NCBI GenBank assembly: GCA_014058105.1
Contig: JACGCM010000669.1
Location: 2,356,001 to 2,420,000, forward strand
Reading direction: 5' to 3'
DNA length: 64,000 nt
Origin: Kingdonia uniflora
Taxonomy: Eukaryota > Streptophyta > Magnoliopsida > Ranunculales > Circaeasteraceae
Within the stretch, counting starts at the first letter, position 1. Each line of letters starts with the position of its first letter. The notes below the pieces were generated by a model. The model worked only from the letters and a program-made list of their open reading frames with translations. It was not told the DNA's origin and did no database searches. The position numbers were made by a program, and so were the translations under genes. Below, one piece after another: positions 20,067 through 29,912 of this stretch.

Positions 20067-21380
20067 AATACTCCCAAACTTATATTTTGCTAGTCCTCGA
20101 GTAAAAGAAAGATAAGATAACACTTTCGTAGTTTATGCGATTGCATTTAGCGAATGCAACATGCTTTTGAACTACCAAGTTCCCCTTGGCGGATAAGTTG
20201 AGTCTCGTGAGGGTTTGTAGTGAATTTATCCTCAAAATTGAAACTAAGTAAATTCCAATAGTTTAACAATATATTTTTTTCTTAGAAACTTGTATTTCTA
20301 TAAAACTCGGTATGAAATTTTCATTAGAAAATATTAAACTTTTATTTTTAATAGTGTTTGACAGATGGCATTGTATAAAATTTGAAAGTAAAATATGTTA
20401 CTCCAATATTAAAAATAGATCAATATGTAGACATATGAATGTGTTAAAATATAGTATCAATAATAACTTGATTGTTTTAATAAGCAACAATTTTAGTCAT
20501 TCTCAGAAGCACATGATTGTGGCAAAAATAATTATAAATTTCACTTCCCTCTAAAAGTATGGATTAAAAATTTACAAACATAGGAACTCACATAGTTTCT
20601 AAGATAATCATACTCTTTTTTTTTAGATTTTGTAACTCAAGTATATAATGATTCCCCTGTATCTATTGGTCAACAATCCTCACTAGTTGGTTAAAGGGTG
20701 CCGGGATGTGGTATCCCTTCATAATCTTGACTTTGAGATTACATCATTTTTTATCTCTTATTATACTTATAATCAAGATAGTACTACTATCTCTATTCTT
20801 ATTTTGTATCTATATATGTACATATGTGATCAATTGTTTTATAGTAACGGAAATGAAAGTAATCACGTTCTTATCGAAAAATTTAACTTGCCACCTAGTA
20901 ATCATATTAAGTTTAAGGTTTAATTTTTTGTAAGAAATTTTTTTACCTGATTCTGAAAATATTAAAAATAAATTTGTAGATTACTGGAATTTATCAAGTT
21001 ATGGTTTTCTCTAAAATGCTTTCAAAAGTTTCTCCCATCCCCAAACTTGGAAAAAATACTGTCCTCAATGTTTTGAAGACTGAAGTAGTAGAATATAAAA
21101 CAGGGAGAATTAAAGCATATTACCTTCAACCGGACTGGGTTACCTCTCAGTAAATGCAATGTTTAACATCGTTAGCATGACAAAGTGATGCACCCCGAAG
21201 CTTGATAATAACAATGTTAGAGTATGCAAATTACTCTTAAACGGGTTTTAGAAGTATTTCTTCAACTGCTGGGTTTACTAGTTCATAAAATGGTTTTAAG
21301 AGCTAACTATTTACTTTAAAAACTTTATTTTTTTGGATCTTGAACTTCTACTGCCCCATGAGGGAACCGTTTTGAAAATA
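20067..21380 (-). other. Athila-C region between integrase and 3' LTR
   Basis: Very AT-rich. This is where Athila elements carry an envelope-like gene, but I recognise no protein on either strand. Short open frames at 20312-20933 look like chance in AT-rich DNA. Confidence 0.6.
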
Positions 21381-21389
21381 AAAGGTCTA

Positions 21390-22600
21390 GTCCATCGTGA
21401 TTCTAACTTTCTTGGAAATAAATGCAACTGAGACTTGTAAAGTAAGACTTTCTTAAAAGGTTAAAATGCTTTTCGAAGAATATGTTTAACATGGAGAACT
21501 TTCATTTTCTTGTTATACATCATTTCAAAGTTTGGCCAATTCATTTAATTAGAGCTTGCGATGTGGGCCCAATTTTTCTGGATCAAAATTCAGGGCCTTG
21601 ATAACCCAATAAGCCTTATGTTCTATCTCAACTTGTAGATGACATGCTTTTTTGCAGACAAGCCTGTAGGGCGACATAACAATAGGGGTTTTGTAAGCGG
21701 TGCGCTAAGTCCAAAGTGCATTTGTTAAGCGTAAAGACCAATCTTTTCTGCTTGGGTTCACTATTTTGTGTAAAATGTTTTTGATTTCCCTATTAGACAC
21801 TTCCACTCGTCTATTACTTTAAGGATGATAGGGAGCGGCTACCCTATGAGTAATGCCATATTTTTTTATTAAAGCTTGTAATGGTCTATTATTTTTGAAG
21901 AATTCAAGCGCAACCTTATGATCATTTTCTTTGCACGATATTGTCTCTATCCCTTAGGAAATATAGTTCACTCTGATTAGGATATAAATGTTGCCAAATG
22001 AGGAAGGAAATAGGCCCATGAAATAAATATTGAAGAGTTCGATAATAAGGATAGGGTTCAGAGGACCCATATTTTGACGAGAGATAGCTCCTAGCTTTTG
22101 GCAATGATCACAAGCCTTGTAGAGGCTATGAGCATCATGAAAAGGTGTTGGCCAATAAAAGTCACATATCAAAATATTTTCTGCGGTCTTCATCGAACTG
22201 AATTGTCCACCACATTCATGTGTATGGCAAAATTTTAGGACTTGGGTATGTTCAGAATTACGAACACATCTTCTAATAATTTGATAAGTACAATACTTGA
22301 ATAGATAGGGATCATCCCAAAAGAAATGTTGGGCTTCGCTCAGAAATTTGAACCTGTCTTGTTTTGTCCAATAAGTAGGAAGATGCCCCATGACGAGATA
22401 ATTGGCTATTTCAGCAAACCATGGAAAATGTGTCATAGTTTGGATTGACATAAGTTGTTCATCTGAGAATAATTCTCTAATTGGTAAAGACTCTCCAGTT
22501 GACTCAATGATTAGTCGAGACAGGTAATCTGCTATAACATTTTCACAACTCTTTTTGTTAGGAATTTCCAAGTTAGATTTTTGAACAAACGAATCCATCT
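21390..22600 (-). pseudogene. Integrase of Athila-C
   Basis: Integrase for cDNA insertion. The zinc-binding part is intact in sequence: HTHECGGQF, then ACDHCQKLG (HHCC), inside the frame 21954-22598. The core follows leftwards as ALIKKYGITHRVAAPYHP, a stop, [20 protein letters not shown] (keeping the catalytic Glu), RKDWSLRL and [20 protein letters not shown]. The C-terminal part is HVKHILRKAF and on to about 21390. The pattern VEVSNREIK...NPSRKDW is characteristic of Athila integrases. Several stops and a frameshift make it dead. Confidence 0.9.
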
Positions 22601-22744
22601 AATCAGATGGGCTTTAAAATCTTTTTTTGAGAGAAGATGTTTAATTGTCGAGTGATCAGAATAGACAATCACTTTAACCCCAATAAGGTAAGGTTTATAT
22701 TTCTTAAGTGTGCGGACGATAGCCAAAAGTTCCATCTCTATAGT
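22532..22744 (-). pseudogene. RNase H of Athila-C, downstream part
   Basis: Reads MELLAIVRTLKKYKPYLIGV and KVIVYSDHSTIKHLLSKKD, the second half of the RNase H. The first half (CDASDYAIGDVLGQ...) lies at 28020-28136 across Tat-D. Tat-D thus cut the domain between NYTT and ELLAI. Confidence 0.92.
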
Positions 22745-23343
22745 TGTATTGGCCTAATTCTACAGCTAGAAATGGTTCAAAATTAGCTCTTATACAAATG
22801 TACCTGTGATAAAAACAAATATAAAACAAGAAATGACACAGGTGATTTAGCATGGAAAATCTTTGAATAGGTAAAAACCACGACCTCGAGTTGAGGGTTA
22901 TAGTAACAGTAACTTTTATTGCTTAAGGCTGATATTTTATTATAAGTGATCTCTTGAACTAGAAATACTTGATCTTGTAAGTAAGAAGTTTTGTGGTATT
23001 TAGAATCTAGAAATTCTTGTGTTAGACTCTAGAAATTTTGGTTTTTTTTAGTCCCTATCTCTTCTGGAACTTTTTCTTTATATAGTCCTTACCCACAACT
23101 CATTATTTTTCTGAAGCGCGTTCTCTGAATAATGAGGTTAGTGGTGGTTGAATGTATAACTTCTTAGTTCATGGGAGACAAGTATCTTTGATTTGTTTAT
23201 ATTCCTTTGCTCTGCTCGATTCACGTTTTTCATCAGTTCGTGGTCTAGGTGTTAATACTAATTGTTCACATCATGTGTGAAATATGTGAGTCTGATATGG
23301 AGGTAGCTCGAATTTGAATTAGGTCAAGGGATAGGTCCCTATA
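22745..23343 (-). repeat. 3' LTR of Tat-D (complete)
   Basis: On the minus strand it starts TATAGGGACC and ends GGCCAATACA. It is related to the Tat-B and Tat-F LTRs; a TATA-like CTATATAAAG lies near 23085-23095. Confidence 0.92.
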
Positions 23344-23737
23344 ATAGCCCCCTTGCAATAAAGGCATGAGTGGCTTTGGTTGAGAAAGAACCTGTTGATT
23401 TGTGGTATTGGAAGTTGAAAATAAATGATGTATTAATGGTGATTTGAATGGTTGGGATACTTGGTATTTTTTATGGAGTGATGTATCTGGCATTTATGAG
23501 ATGGAAATGATTGATGTAATTGACGCTTGGGGTTTCAAGAGTGGCTTTGCTGTGAATGATGACTGTTTTAGAAAAGAACCTGTACATTAAATATTAGTTT
23601 TGATATAAATAGTAGCTGTATAGAGCCTGGCAATGTACGCTGTGTTGTGACATTCTCTGTAACTCCTGAGTGATAAAGGTAAAGGCCAGGAAAATGGTTT
23701 ATAAAGAGAGAGTCTCTACCGAATATAGAGGCTAAAT

Positions 23738-23992
23738 TTGAGATACTTTGGGGTTCAATCTATGGAGATTCCCACCCTAATTTCTGTACTACCGACGTAT
23801 CACAACATGTCGAAAGATGAAGCGGTTAAAGCTGAGAAGGATTTTTACTATATGTGGAAATTTCATTACGTTGTCTTGACAGGCAAGCAACGTTGGAGGT
23901 GTCTCCGCATCCTTGCGGATGAATGGGTTGAGGAGAGAGATGGGTGTCTGCGAGGCAGTATCGCCGGTATCCTGCGAAGGACTGGATTCTAA
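23738..23992 (+). pseudogene. Antisense block 1 (FHY / LAD domain), Tat-D
   Basis: Open for 84 codons on the plus strand, antisense to Tat-D. It reads IPTLISVLPTYHNMSKDEAV, KAEKDFYYMWKFHYVVLTGK and QRWRCLRILADEWVEE. Tat-B and Tat-F have the same pattern on their antisense strands. No known domain was recognised. It may be an upstream exon of the antisense gene or a separate small antisense gene. Confidence 0.65.
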
Positions 23993-24924
23993 GGTAGGAC
24001 TCCTTTTCGTCTCCAATAAATTTTTATTGGTGGGGGTTATGGTGGAGGAGATTATGGTGGTGGTGGAGGAGGACAGTATTGAAGGTCTTGCCCCTGTACA
24101 ATCATTGTCTCTTAGCACTAAGAAGGCCTTCTATTTGAAGAGTTGGTACAACCACTGACACCCTTTCTTTCATGTCTAGACTTCGACCAAACTCAGTTTC
24201 TTGTCGAAATAAATGGTGTGAAGAAAGATGGATGCTTAGTAATTTCAGTTCCACCTTGCTTTAGAAGATTCTCAGAGTGAAACATCACTAAAAACTGATA
24301 TGATTTTGAGAATGAGCTGTAACAGTATCTAAAAGACACGCTATCTGTAAAGTACCTGAAAGACTTGTTATCTATAAAGTATTTATAATTGATATTCTAG
24401 GTTAATTAAAATATTTTATTTAAACTCTTTGTTGATAAATAAAATTAACTCTTATGATTGAAATCAATCTATAAGAAGTACAAATATGTATGATTAGAAG
24501 ACAAAATGTAATATTTGAGATCGAACTAGAAAGTATATTTTAGCAATCAAACCGTGAAAAACATGTCTGTGAAATAGTAGATGTGTAAAAATCTATTTCG
24601 AACTGAATAGATTATAGAATTATGGGGGAAGAATATCCCAGAAGATAAGAATTTGCAGGAATTAAAAGTTTGAGCTTAGGGAGATCTCGTATGAAATGTT
24701 GGATTGGGGGACAAATTGTGATGAATAGGTAAAAATGAGGTAGGACGAAACCAAAGAGGTCGATGTGGACAGATAGGGTCAAATAAGATTCTATCAAGAT
24801 TTTAGGGTTTCTAGTTATGGAAAAATTAGATTATTATATATACGGAATGTAGGGGATTTGAAGTGATCTTGAAAATTATATAAATATGGGGAAGTATGAT
24901 TTAAAGAGGAGTAAGATAGAAAAT
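23993..24924 (+). other. Tat-D spacer between antisense blocks
   Basis: AT-rich, without coding signal. It includes inverted 27-bp-type repeats near 24325-24390 (AAGACTTGTTATCTATAAAG), which match arrays in Tat-B and Tat-F. Confidence 0.6.
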
Positions 24925-25240
24925 ATGGTGAGGACTCGATCTGTGAGAGTTCATTAAGCTGCTGAAGGGCGGTTGGCGGTAAAGATAGCTGAAGTGCGAG
25001 AAAAGATTTTTGGGTTGTTAGCCTATGATTCTGAAGTGCAGTTCAAATGCTTAGATTTGAGGGTGAGGGAACTTAAGATTGGCTTCATTTTTACTCAGAG
25101 ATATTTCGTGAAGAGATTTTGGAGCCTTCAACTCGAAGAGAGGCCATGAGGCAAATTACTAACGAATAGATTTAAGATGGGAATATGAGGATTCCTGGGG
25201 GGAAATTGATTAGGTGTGGCCTTCCAGGACATCTAGGATG
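24925..25240 (+). pseudogene. Antisense block 2 (AEGRLA domain), Tat-D
   Basis: Begins with ATG at 24925: MVRTRSVRVH, a stop, then AAEGRLAVKIAEVREKIFGL. Tat-F and Tat-B show the same run, usually after a WTR triplet, so this Met is a plausible start of the antisense protein. After about 25085 the frame is lost, but LIRCGLPGHLGCFMYNY near 25210-25260 resembles the Tat-F tail IGCGFPGHEG. Confidence 0.7.
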
Positions 25241-25260
25241 CTTTATGTATAATTATATGC

Positions 25261-26133
25261 GAGGTAATAAATTGTATGAGGTCGAGTATCTGTAATTAAA
25301 ACATAGTTAGAATGATGTTTTAAATCGGTCCTCTTTTGTTACAAATCTTATTTATGACTGTTGTGAATAAAAAAATAGAATTTGAAATGTGATCGCTTTG
25401 GAAATGATGTCAGGAGTTCTATAAGTAATTAATGTAGGAATAGAAAAAGTAGGTCGCTTTGATTTTTGTGCCTTGCGTAATTGTAAGAAAAGTTTGATTG
25501 GGTGTGAGTATTGAGTCATCATACGTATTGGGAGGTCAGAAGGAGATTTGGGTTGGAGAGATAAGAATATATTAAAATATAGGACCGGGAGTAATGATGG
25601 GAAGGTGTTTTCACCATAAGGGTACAAAATATCTGACATTAGTTGTGGAAGGGATGCCTCAGTTCCAAAACCGTGGGTGGCTGGTGCGAGGCCTAATAAC
25701 TGCCAGTTGCTAGAGTGAAAAACTATAAATAATGCTTCATCTTCCTCATTAAAATGTTTTTCAACTTTTGAAAAATTGAAGAACAGTGGGAGAGAAAAGA
25801 GAAAAGATAGCAGAGATTAACGGAAAGATTAGACGAGAATTATCATCAATTAAGGCAAGAAAAAGTTGGGGAGACATAGTCACGAGGGCGGTTCTATAGC
25901 AGCGTTAGGAAGGATTTAGCGTTGCTTTAGATTCATATTCAGACGTTGAAGGTTAGTAAATAATTTATGATATTATGAATGTATTTTTAAAAGTTTTGTT
26001 TGTGGTTTTCAAATTTCAAAAAATTACTGTTTATAGTAATTTTGTAAAAAATTGTTTGATATAAGTAATGTATGATGGATATATGGGAAATGTGTACATG
26101 GATGTGTAAAAGATAATGATTGAATAGCTGGAC
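25261..26133 (+). other. Tat-D spacer with weak exon traces
   Basis: Mostly AT-rich. Near 25640-25800 the sequence parallels Tat-F 60220-60417 (a Ser-rich, basic exon), but here it is broken. Confidence 0.45.
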
Positions 26134-26964
26134 TTGTATGTAGGTCGAGCGTTAGGAATATCTGTACAGAATCAAAACCTCATCCTTAAACTTTTAATTA
26201 AGATGGAGACTTCAATTGATATGGAGACGTCGACCTCTAGTCTTGCTTTTGAGTTTGATAATGTAGAATTTGTAAATATAGAGTCTGATAGGGAGGATGA
26301 AGTAGTACTTGTTCAATTTCCATACTTTCCTGGTAAATTGGTATCGTACCCTCCGAACTCTGATGTGCTTAGAGAGTTTTATAAATCCAAAGCTTTTGTA
26401 GGTAGAATATGGGGAAATGCTGTAGAACATGCTGGTAGGCAGTTCAAAGGTTATACTGTTGCATCTGGGGAAGGGCATTTCTTTTTGTTGTCTGATTTAG
26501 AGAAGGAAAAATTGGATAGGGGAGTGGACGGATTGATCTCCTTGGAGTTTTTTTGATGGGAATGTCCAAGGCAACCTGAACGAGGGTTTTCGATGTTATT
26601 TGTCTCAGTTGGAGTATGGATTGAGTTTACCCCTTATCAACCTTGCTAAAGGTATAATGAATATCTTAGGGGCTTGCCCTACCCAACTAAATGGGATCAT
26701 GTAGGAGGTGATCAACGTTTATAAGAGTTTAAATAGGTTGTGGGAGGAGAATATCTTCTGAAGATGTTCTACAGTTTTATGGTGTGAAAAATTATTCTGC
26801 AATTGGCGATGCATACTTCTGTTCAAGCTTGTCTGGACCGCTTTTCTTCGATATGAATTCAGCAAGTCGAATGTGGACTAATAATGTGATATGGGTAAAA
26901 AGTGATTGCCTTCAGAGAGAAGATGAAGAACCCATGGAACTTCTGTATAAGACTATGATGAAAA
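26134..26964 (+). pseudogene. Antisense gene block 3 (SYPP / RRQFKG domain), Tat-D
   Basis: An acidic lead (FDNVEFVNIESDREDEVVLV) is followed by the conserved core SYPPNSDVLREFYKSKAFVG, AGRQFKGYTV, GHFFLLSDLEKEK and, after one frameshift, CYLSQLEYGLSLPLINLAKG. A second part, 26784-26964, reads YSAIGDAYFCSSLSGPLFFD, then NVIWVKSDCLQREDEEPMEL. Tat-F carries the same order on its minus strand. It resembles proteins in plant genomes annotated as putative gypsy-type or plant transposon proteins; family assignment needs a profile search. The 5' splice site GTAAGT at 26965 ends the exon. Confidence 0.8.
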
Positions 26965-27045
26965 GTAAGTAATAGTATATAATATCGATCTATTATAATT
27001 GAATGTTGTTTTGTTGTTTGATAAGGTATTGTGTTTGTTTTGCAG
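26965..27045 (+). other. Intron of the antisense gene, Tat-D
   Basis: GTAAGTAATA at the left and TTGTTTTGCAG at the right, 81 bp. It separates the EEPMELLYKT exon from the SHSKVTKDSLLDTVAR exon. Confidence 0.7.
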
Positions 27046-27570
27046 GTTCTCACTCGAAGGTAACGAAGGATTCCCTATTAGATACTGTTGCTCGAGGTGG
27101 GGTTAAGCTTGAGGGAGTTCTAAAGGACCTTGGGATTAATAGAAATAAACGAGCTAACAACAGGTCTGAGAAGGTACAAAAGTATCAGGTAAAAAGATTA
27201 ATGACGGGGCAAGAGTTAGCAATAAGAGAGGGGATGATGAAGAGAAGCAAGTAGCTTTGTCAAGGCTACTGAGTTAGATTTTATGGATGCACCAGAATCT
27301 AATACGTCGAGCAAGTTAGCTCTAAAGTTTCTGAAGAAAAGGGTCGTGAAGCGTGGCTCAGCCTTTGGAACCACAGGGAGTGGTGAGGTCGAGGGGGATA
27401 CAAAGAAGAGGAGGGTCGATCCTCCTATTGAAGTGGTAGGGGAGAAGATCGTGAAGAGTCGACCTGATGAGGAAGATGAGTTAGGAGTTGTGGAGGATAG
27501 GGTAAGGCTGGCAACTCTTAAGGGTACTGAGTAAATAAGTCTCTCAGCACAATTGGATTTAAGCAAAATG
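27046..27570 (+). pseudogene. Antisense gene block 4 (basic, KR-rich), Tat-D
   Basis: Reads SHSKVTKDSLLDTVARGGVK, LEGVLKDLGINRNKRANNRS, then after a frame change DAPESNTSSKLALKFLKKRV and GSAFGTTGSGEVEGDTKKRR. Tat-F has the same run (LGISRKKC, TSSKLAQTFPKRQMLKR, AYGTTESGEAGGK). The clusters of Lys/Arg look like nuclear localisation signals. The block ends at a GTAAG donor at 27571. Confidence 0.8.
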
Positions 27571-27645
27571 GTAAGTTTTGGTGACATTTTTGTTTATGAA
27601 TTTTGCAATATGACTCGAGCTGAAAATATGTTTGATTTATTGTAG
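27571..27645 (+). other. Intron of the antisense gene, conserved with Tat-F
   Basis: GTAAGTTTTG to TTTATTGTAG, 75 bp. The same splice position (before a LLKGI / LMKGI exon) is present in Tat-F at 58512-58602. Confidence 0.8.
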
Positions 27646-27682
27646 GTTGCTGGTTTACTGAAGGGGATCTGCTCGACCTAAA
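27646..27682 (+). pseudogene. Antisense exon stub, Tat-D
   Basis: Encodes VAGLLKGICS, matching MLGLMKGIYL of Tat-F, then is cut by the deletion that joined it to the LTR at about 27683. Confidence 0.75.
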
Positions 27683-28014
27683 AATTATTGTGTTAGAGTC
27701 AAGAAAATATTGTTTTTCTTGGTCCATGTCTCTTATGCAATTTTTTCTTTATATAGACCTTGCCCACAACTCGTTATCGTGTTGAAGCACATTATCCGAC
27801 TAATGAGGTAAGTGGTGGTTGACTGTGTAACTGTTTAGATCATGGGAGACAAGTATCTTTGACTTGTTTATATTCTTCTATTGTGCTCGATCCACGTTCT
27901 TCATCTATTCGTGGTCTAGATGTCAATACTGACTATTCACATCACGTGTGAAATGCGTGAGTCTGATATAGAGGTCGTTTGAATTTGAGTTTGGTCGAGG
28001 GATAAGTCCATACA
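27683..28014 (-). repeat. 5' LTR of Tat-D, outer part only
   Basis: On the minus strand it starts TGTATGGACT. It aligns with the first 330 bp of the left LTR and stops at the deletion point. Confidence 0.9.
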
Positions 28015-28019
28015 ATAGT

Positions 28020-29010
28020 AGTGTAGTTCAGTTGAGCATCAGTCAAGGTCTTACTGGCATAATATATTACATGGGATAATTTTTTGACATGTTGCCCTAG
28101 TACGTCCCCGATCGCATAATCGGATGCATCACACATGATCTTTAAAGGAAGTGTCTAGTCTGGTAGTCTAATGATGGGTACAAAAGTTAACAGGGTCATA
28201 AGATTCTCAAAGGCTTTACGACAATCGTAATACAAAATAAAGGAGGTATTATTTGTAAGAAAATTGCATAAGGGCCTAGAAATTTTGGTAAAATCTTTAA
28301 TAAAGCATTGATAAAAGCCCGCATGACCAAAAAAGGAATGAATGTTTTTTACAGTTCGTGGAGGTGGAAGGCTCTAGATCAACTTTTGCCTTGTCAACCT
28401 TGATACCCTTACTTGATATGACGTGTTCCCAAAATATGCCCTTAGTAACCATAAAGTGATATTTCTTCCAATTCAGTATGAGGATTTTATCCTTATACCT
28501 AAGTAGAACAAGCGTTAAGTGATGTAAGCACTAATCAAATAAATCCCAAAATACTGAAAAGTTATTCTTGAAAACCTTTAAGAATTGTTCCACCATGTCA
28601 GGAATAATACTAAGCATAAACTATTGGAATGTGGCAGGCGCATTATAAAGGCCAAAAGGCATGCATCTATAAGCATTTGTTCTGAAAGGGAAAGTAAAAG
28701 TGGTACGCTCTTGGTGCTCTAGGGAAATCTGTATATAATTGTAACCTGAATATACATTAAGAAAGTAGTTGAAAGAGTGACCTGCTAGCCTTTCAAGTAT
28801 CTGATCAATGAATGGGGGAGGAAAGTGGTATTTTTGCGTGATGGAGTTCAACTTTTGGTAGGCAATGCAGACTTACAACCTAGTGGTCATGCGGGTGGGA
28901 ACTAGTTCATTATGCTCATTCTGGATCAAAATGATCCCTAATTTCTTAGGTACTACTTGCACTGGACTTTCTCACGGGCTATTAGAGATGGGGTATAAGA
29001 TACCTGCATC
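28020..29010 (-). pseudogene. Reverse transcriptase and first half of RNase H, Athila-C
   Basis: RT reads MPFGLYNAPATFQ (28621-28851 frame) and LNWKKYHFMVTKGIFWEHVI. The catalytic pair, normally in a VFMDDFSVF context in this lineage, is VFKNNFSVF here: both Asp codons became Asn by G-to-A changes. RNase H follows as CDASDYAIGDVLGQHVKKL and VIYYASKTLTDAQLNYTT, ending at the Tat-D insertion. Scattered stops occur. Confidence 0.9.
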
Positions 29011-29606
29011 TAGTATCTTTTAAACCTCTTTTCTTATTACCTCAACCTTGATGGGGTTCAATTTCCACTGATGTTCATGAGATGTTTTAGGATTATCCTC
29101 GAGATTTATGTAATATATATAGATGGATGGGCTTATGTGCTTGATGTCATCAATGGTCCACCCAATGGCTTCTTTATGCTCTCTAAGCACCTCAAGCAAT
29201 TTAACTTCCCATTCCAGAGTTAGGTCGGAAGCGATGATAACGGGGAGGTTCTCTTGGGCCTAGATAAACATATTTTAGATTTGAAGGTAGTGGTTTTAGG
29301 TCCAGTGTTTGAGGAGGTTCTCTTGGATCACAATTAGGTTCCTCTAATTTCAGACGAGTTTCTCTCTACTCAATAGCATCTCCCTCTAGTTCAGCATTTA
29401 ACAAGGTGTTAACTTCTTTAAAAATATGATCGCCATCAACGTCCACCCCGAAATGAGTTAAACATGATTCTACATTTTTTTTGTGCTATGAAACTTAAAG
29501 TTACTGCGTACCAACTTTTTATCATGTGGTATTCCTCTATTTTAATAGAGTTAGAAGGGTTCTTGCTTGCATTTTAAATATTAAGATCCACAGTCATGTT
29601 GCCAAA
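29011..29606 (-). other. Athila-C protease-RT spacer
   Basis: Decayed linker coding sequence, with no domain I can define. Stops are dense on the minus strand. Confidence 0.6.
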
Positions 29607-29912
29607 TTACAACTTCATGAGCCCATTTCTACAATGTGCAATCGCATCTGATATAACCAAGAAGGGGTGTCTTGGGATAATAGGGATTTGAGTACAATAA
29701 TCTTCGACCGAATGTATGTCTAGCATGATGAAGTTTATAGGAAAATAAAACTTATCAATCTGAATAATGACATCATCAAGAATACAACGAGGTACTCTTT
29801 CTGATCGATCCACAAGTAGTAAAGTCACCCTAAAGGGCTTAAAAACTCCAAAACCAAGTTTCCCGTATACCTTGTAAGGTAAAAGGTTCGTACTCCCACC
29901 TAGATCTAACAT
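29607..29912 (-). pseudogene. Protease of Athila-C
   Basis: Open for 101 codons. It starts MLDLGGSTNLLPYKVYGKLG, with the Asp-Leu-Gly form of the retropepsin active site that Athila elements use. PRCILDDVIIQIDKFYFPIN and HPFLVISDAIAHCRNGLMKL follow. This is the best-kept domain of the element, though surrounded by stops. Confidence 0.88.

Larger units (their letters stand above)
22745..28014 (-). mobile_element. Tat-D retrotransposon lacking gag-pol, retaining the antisense gene
   Basis: Flanked by ATAGT (22740-22744 and 28015-28019). The left LTR (22745-23343) is complete; the right LTR (27683-28014) keeps only its outer 330 bp. Between them only the 3' zone remains, carrying the antisense gene, which reads on the plus strand because the element lies on the minus strand. 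The inner half of the 5' LTR, all gag-pol and the end of the antisense gene were lost in one deletion at about 27683. Confidence 0.93.

Noticed and set aside
20312..20933. Envelope-like gene of Athila-C
   Set aside because: Frames are short, AT-driven and without membrane or signal features in a consistent strand.
26134..27534. Plus-strand frames as an independent host gene
   Set aside because: The same blocks occur antisense in Tat-F at 58603-59862, so they belong to the Tat-D 3' zone.
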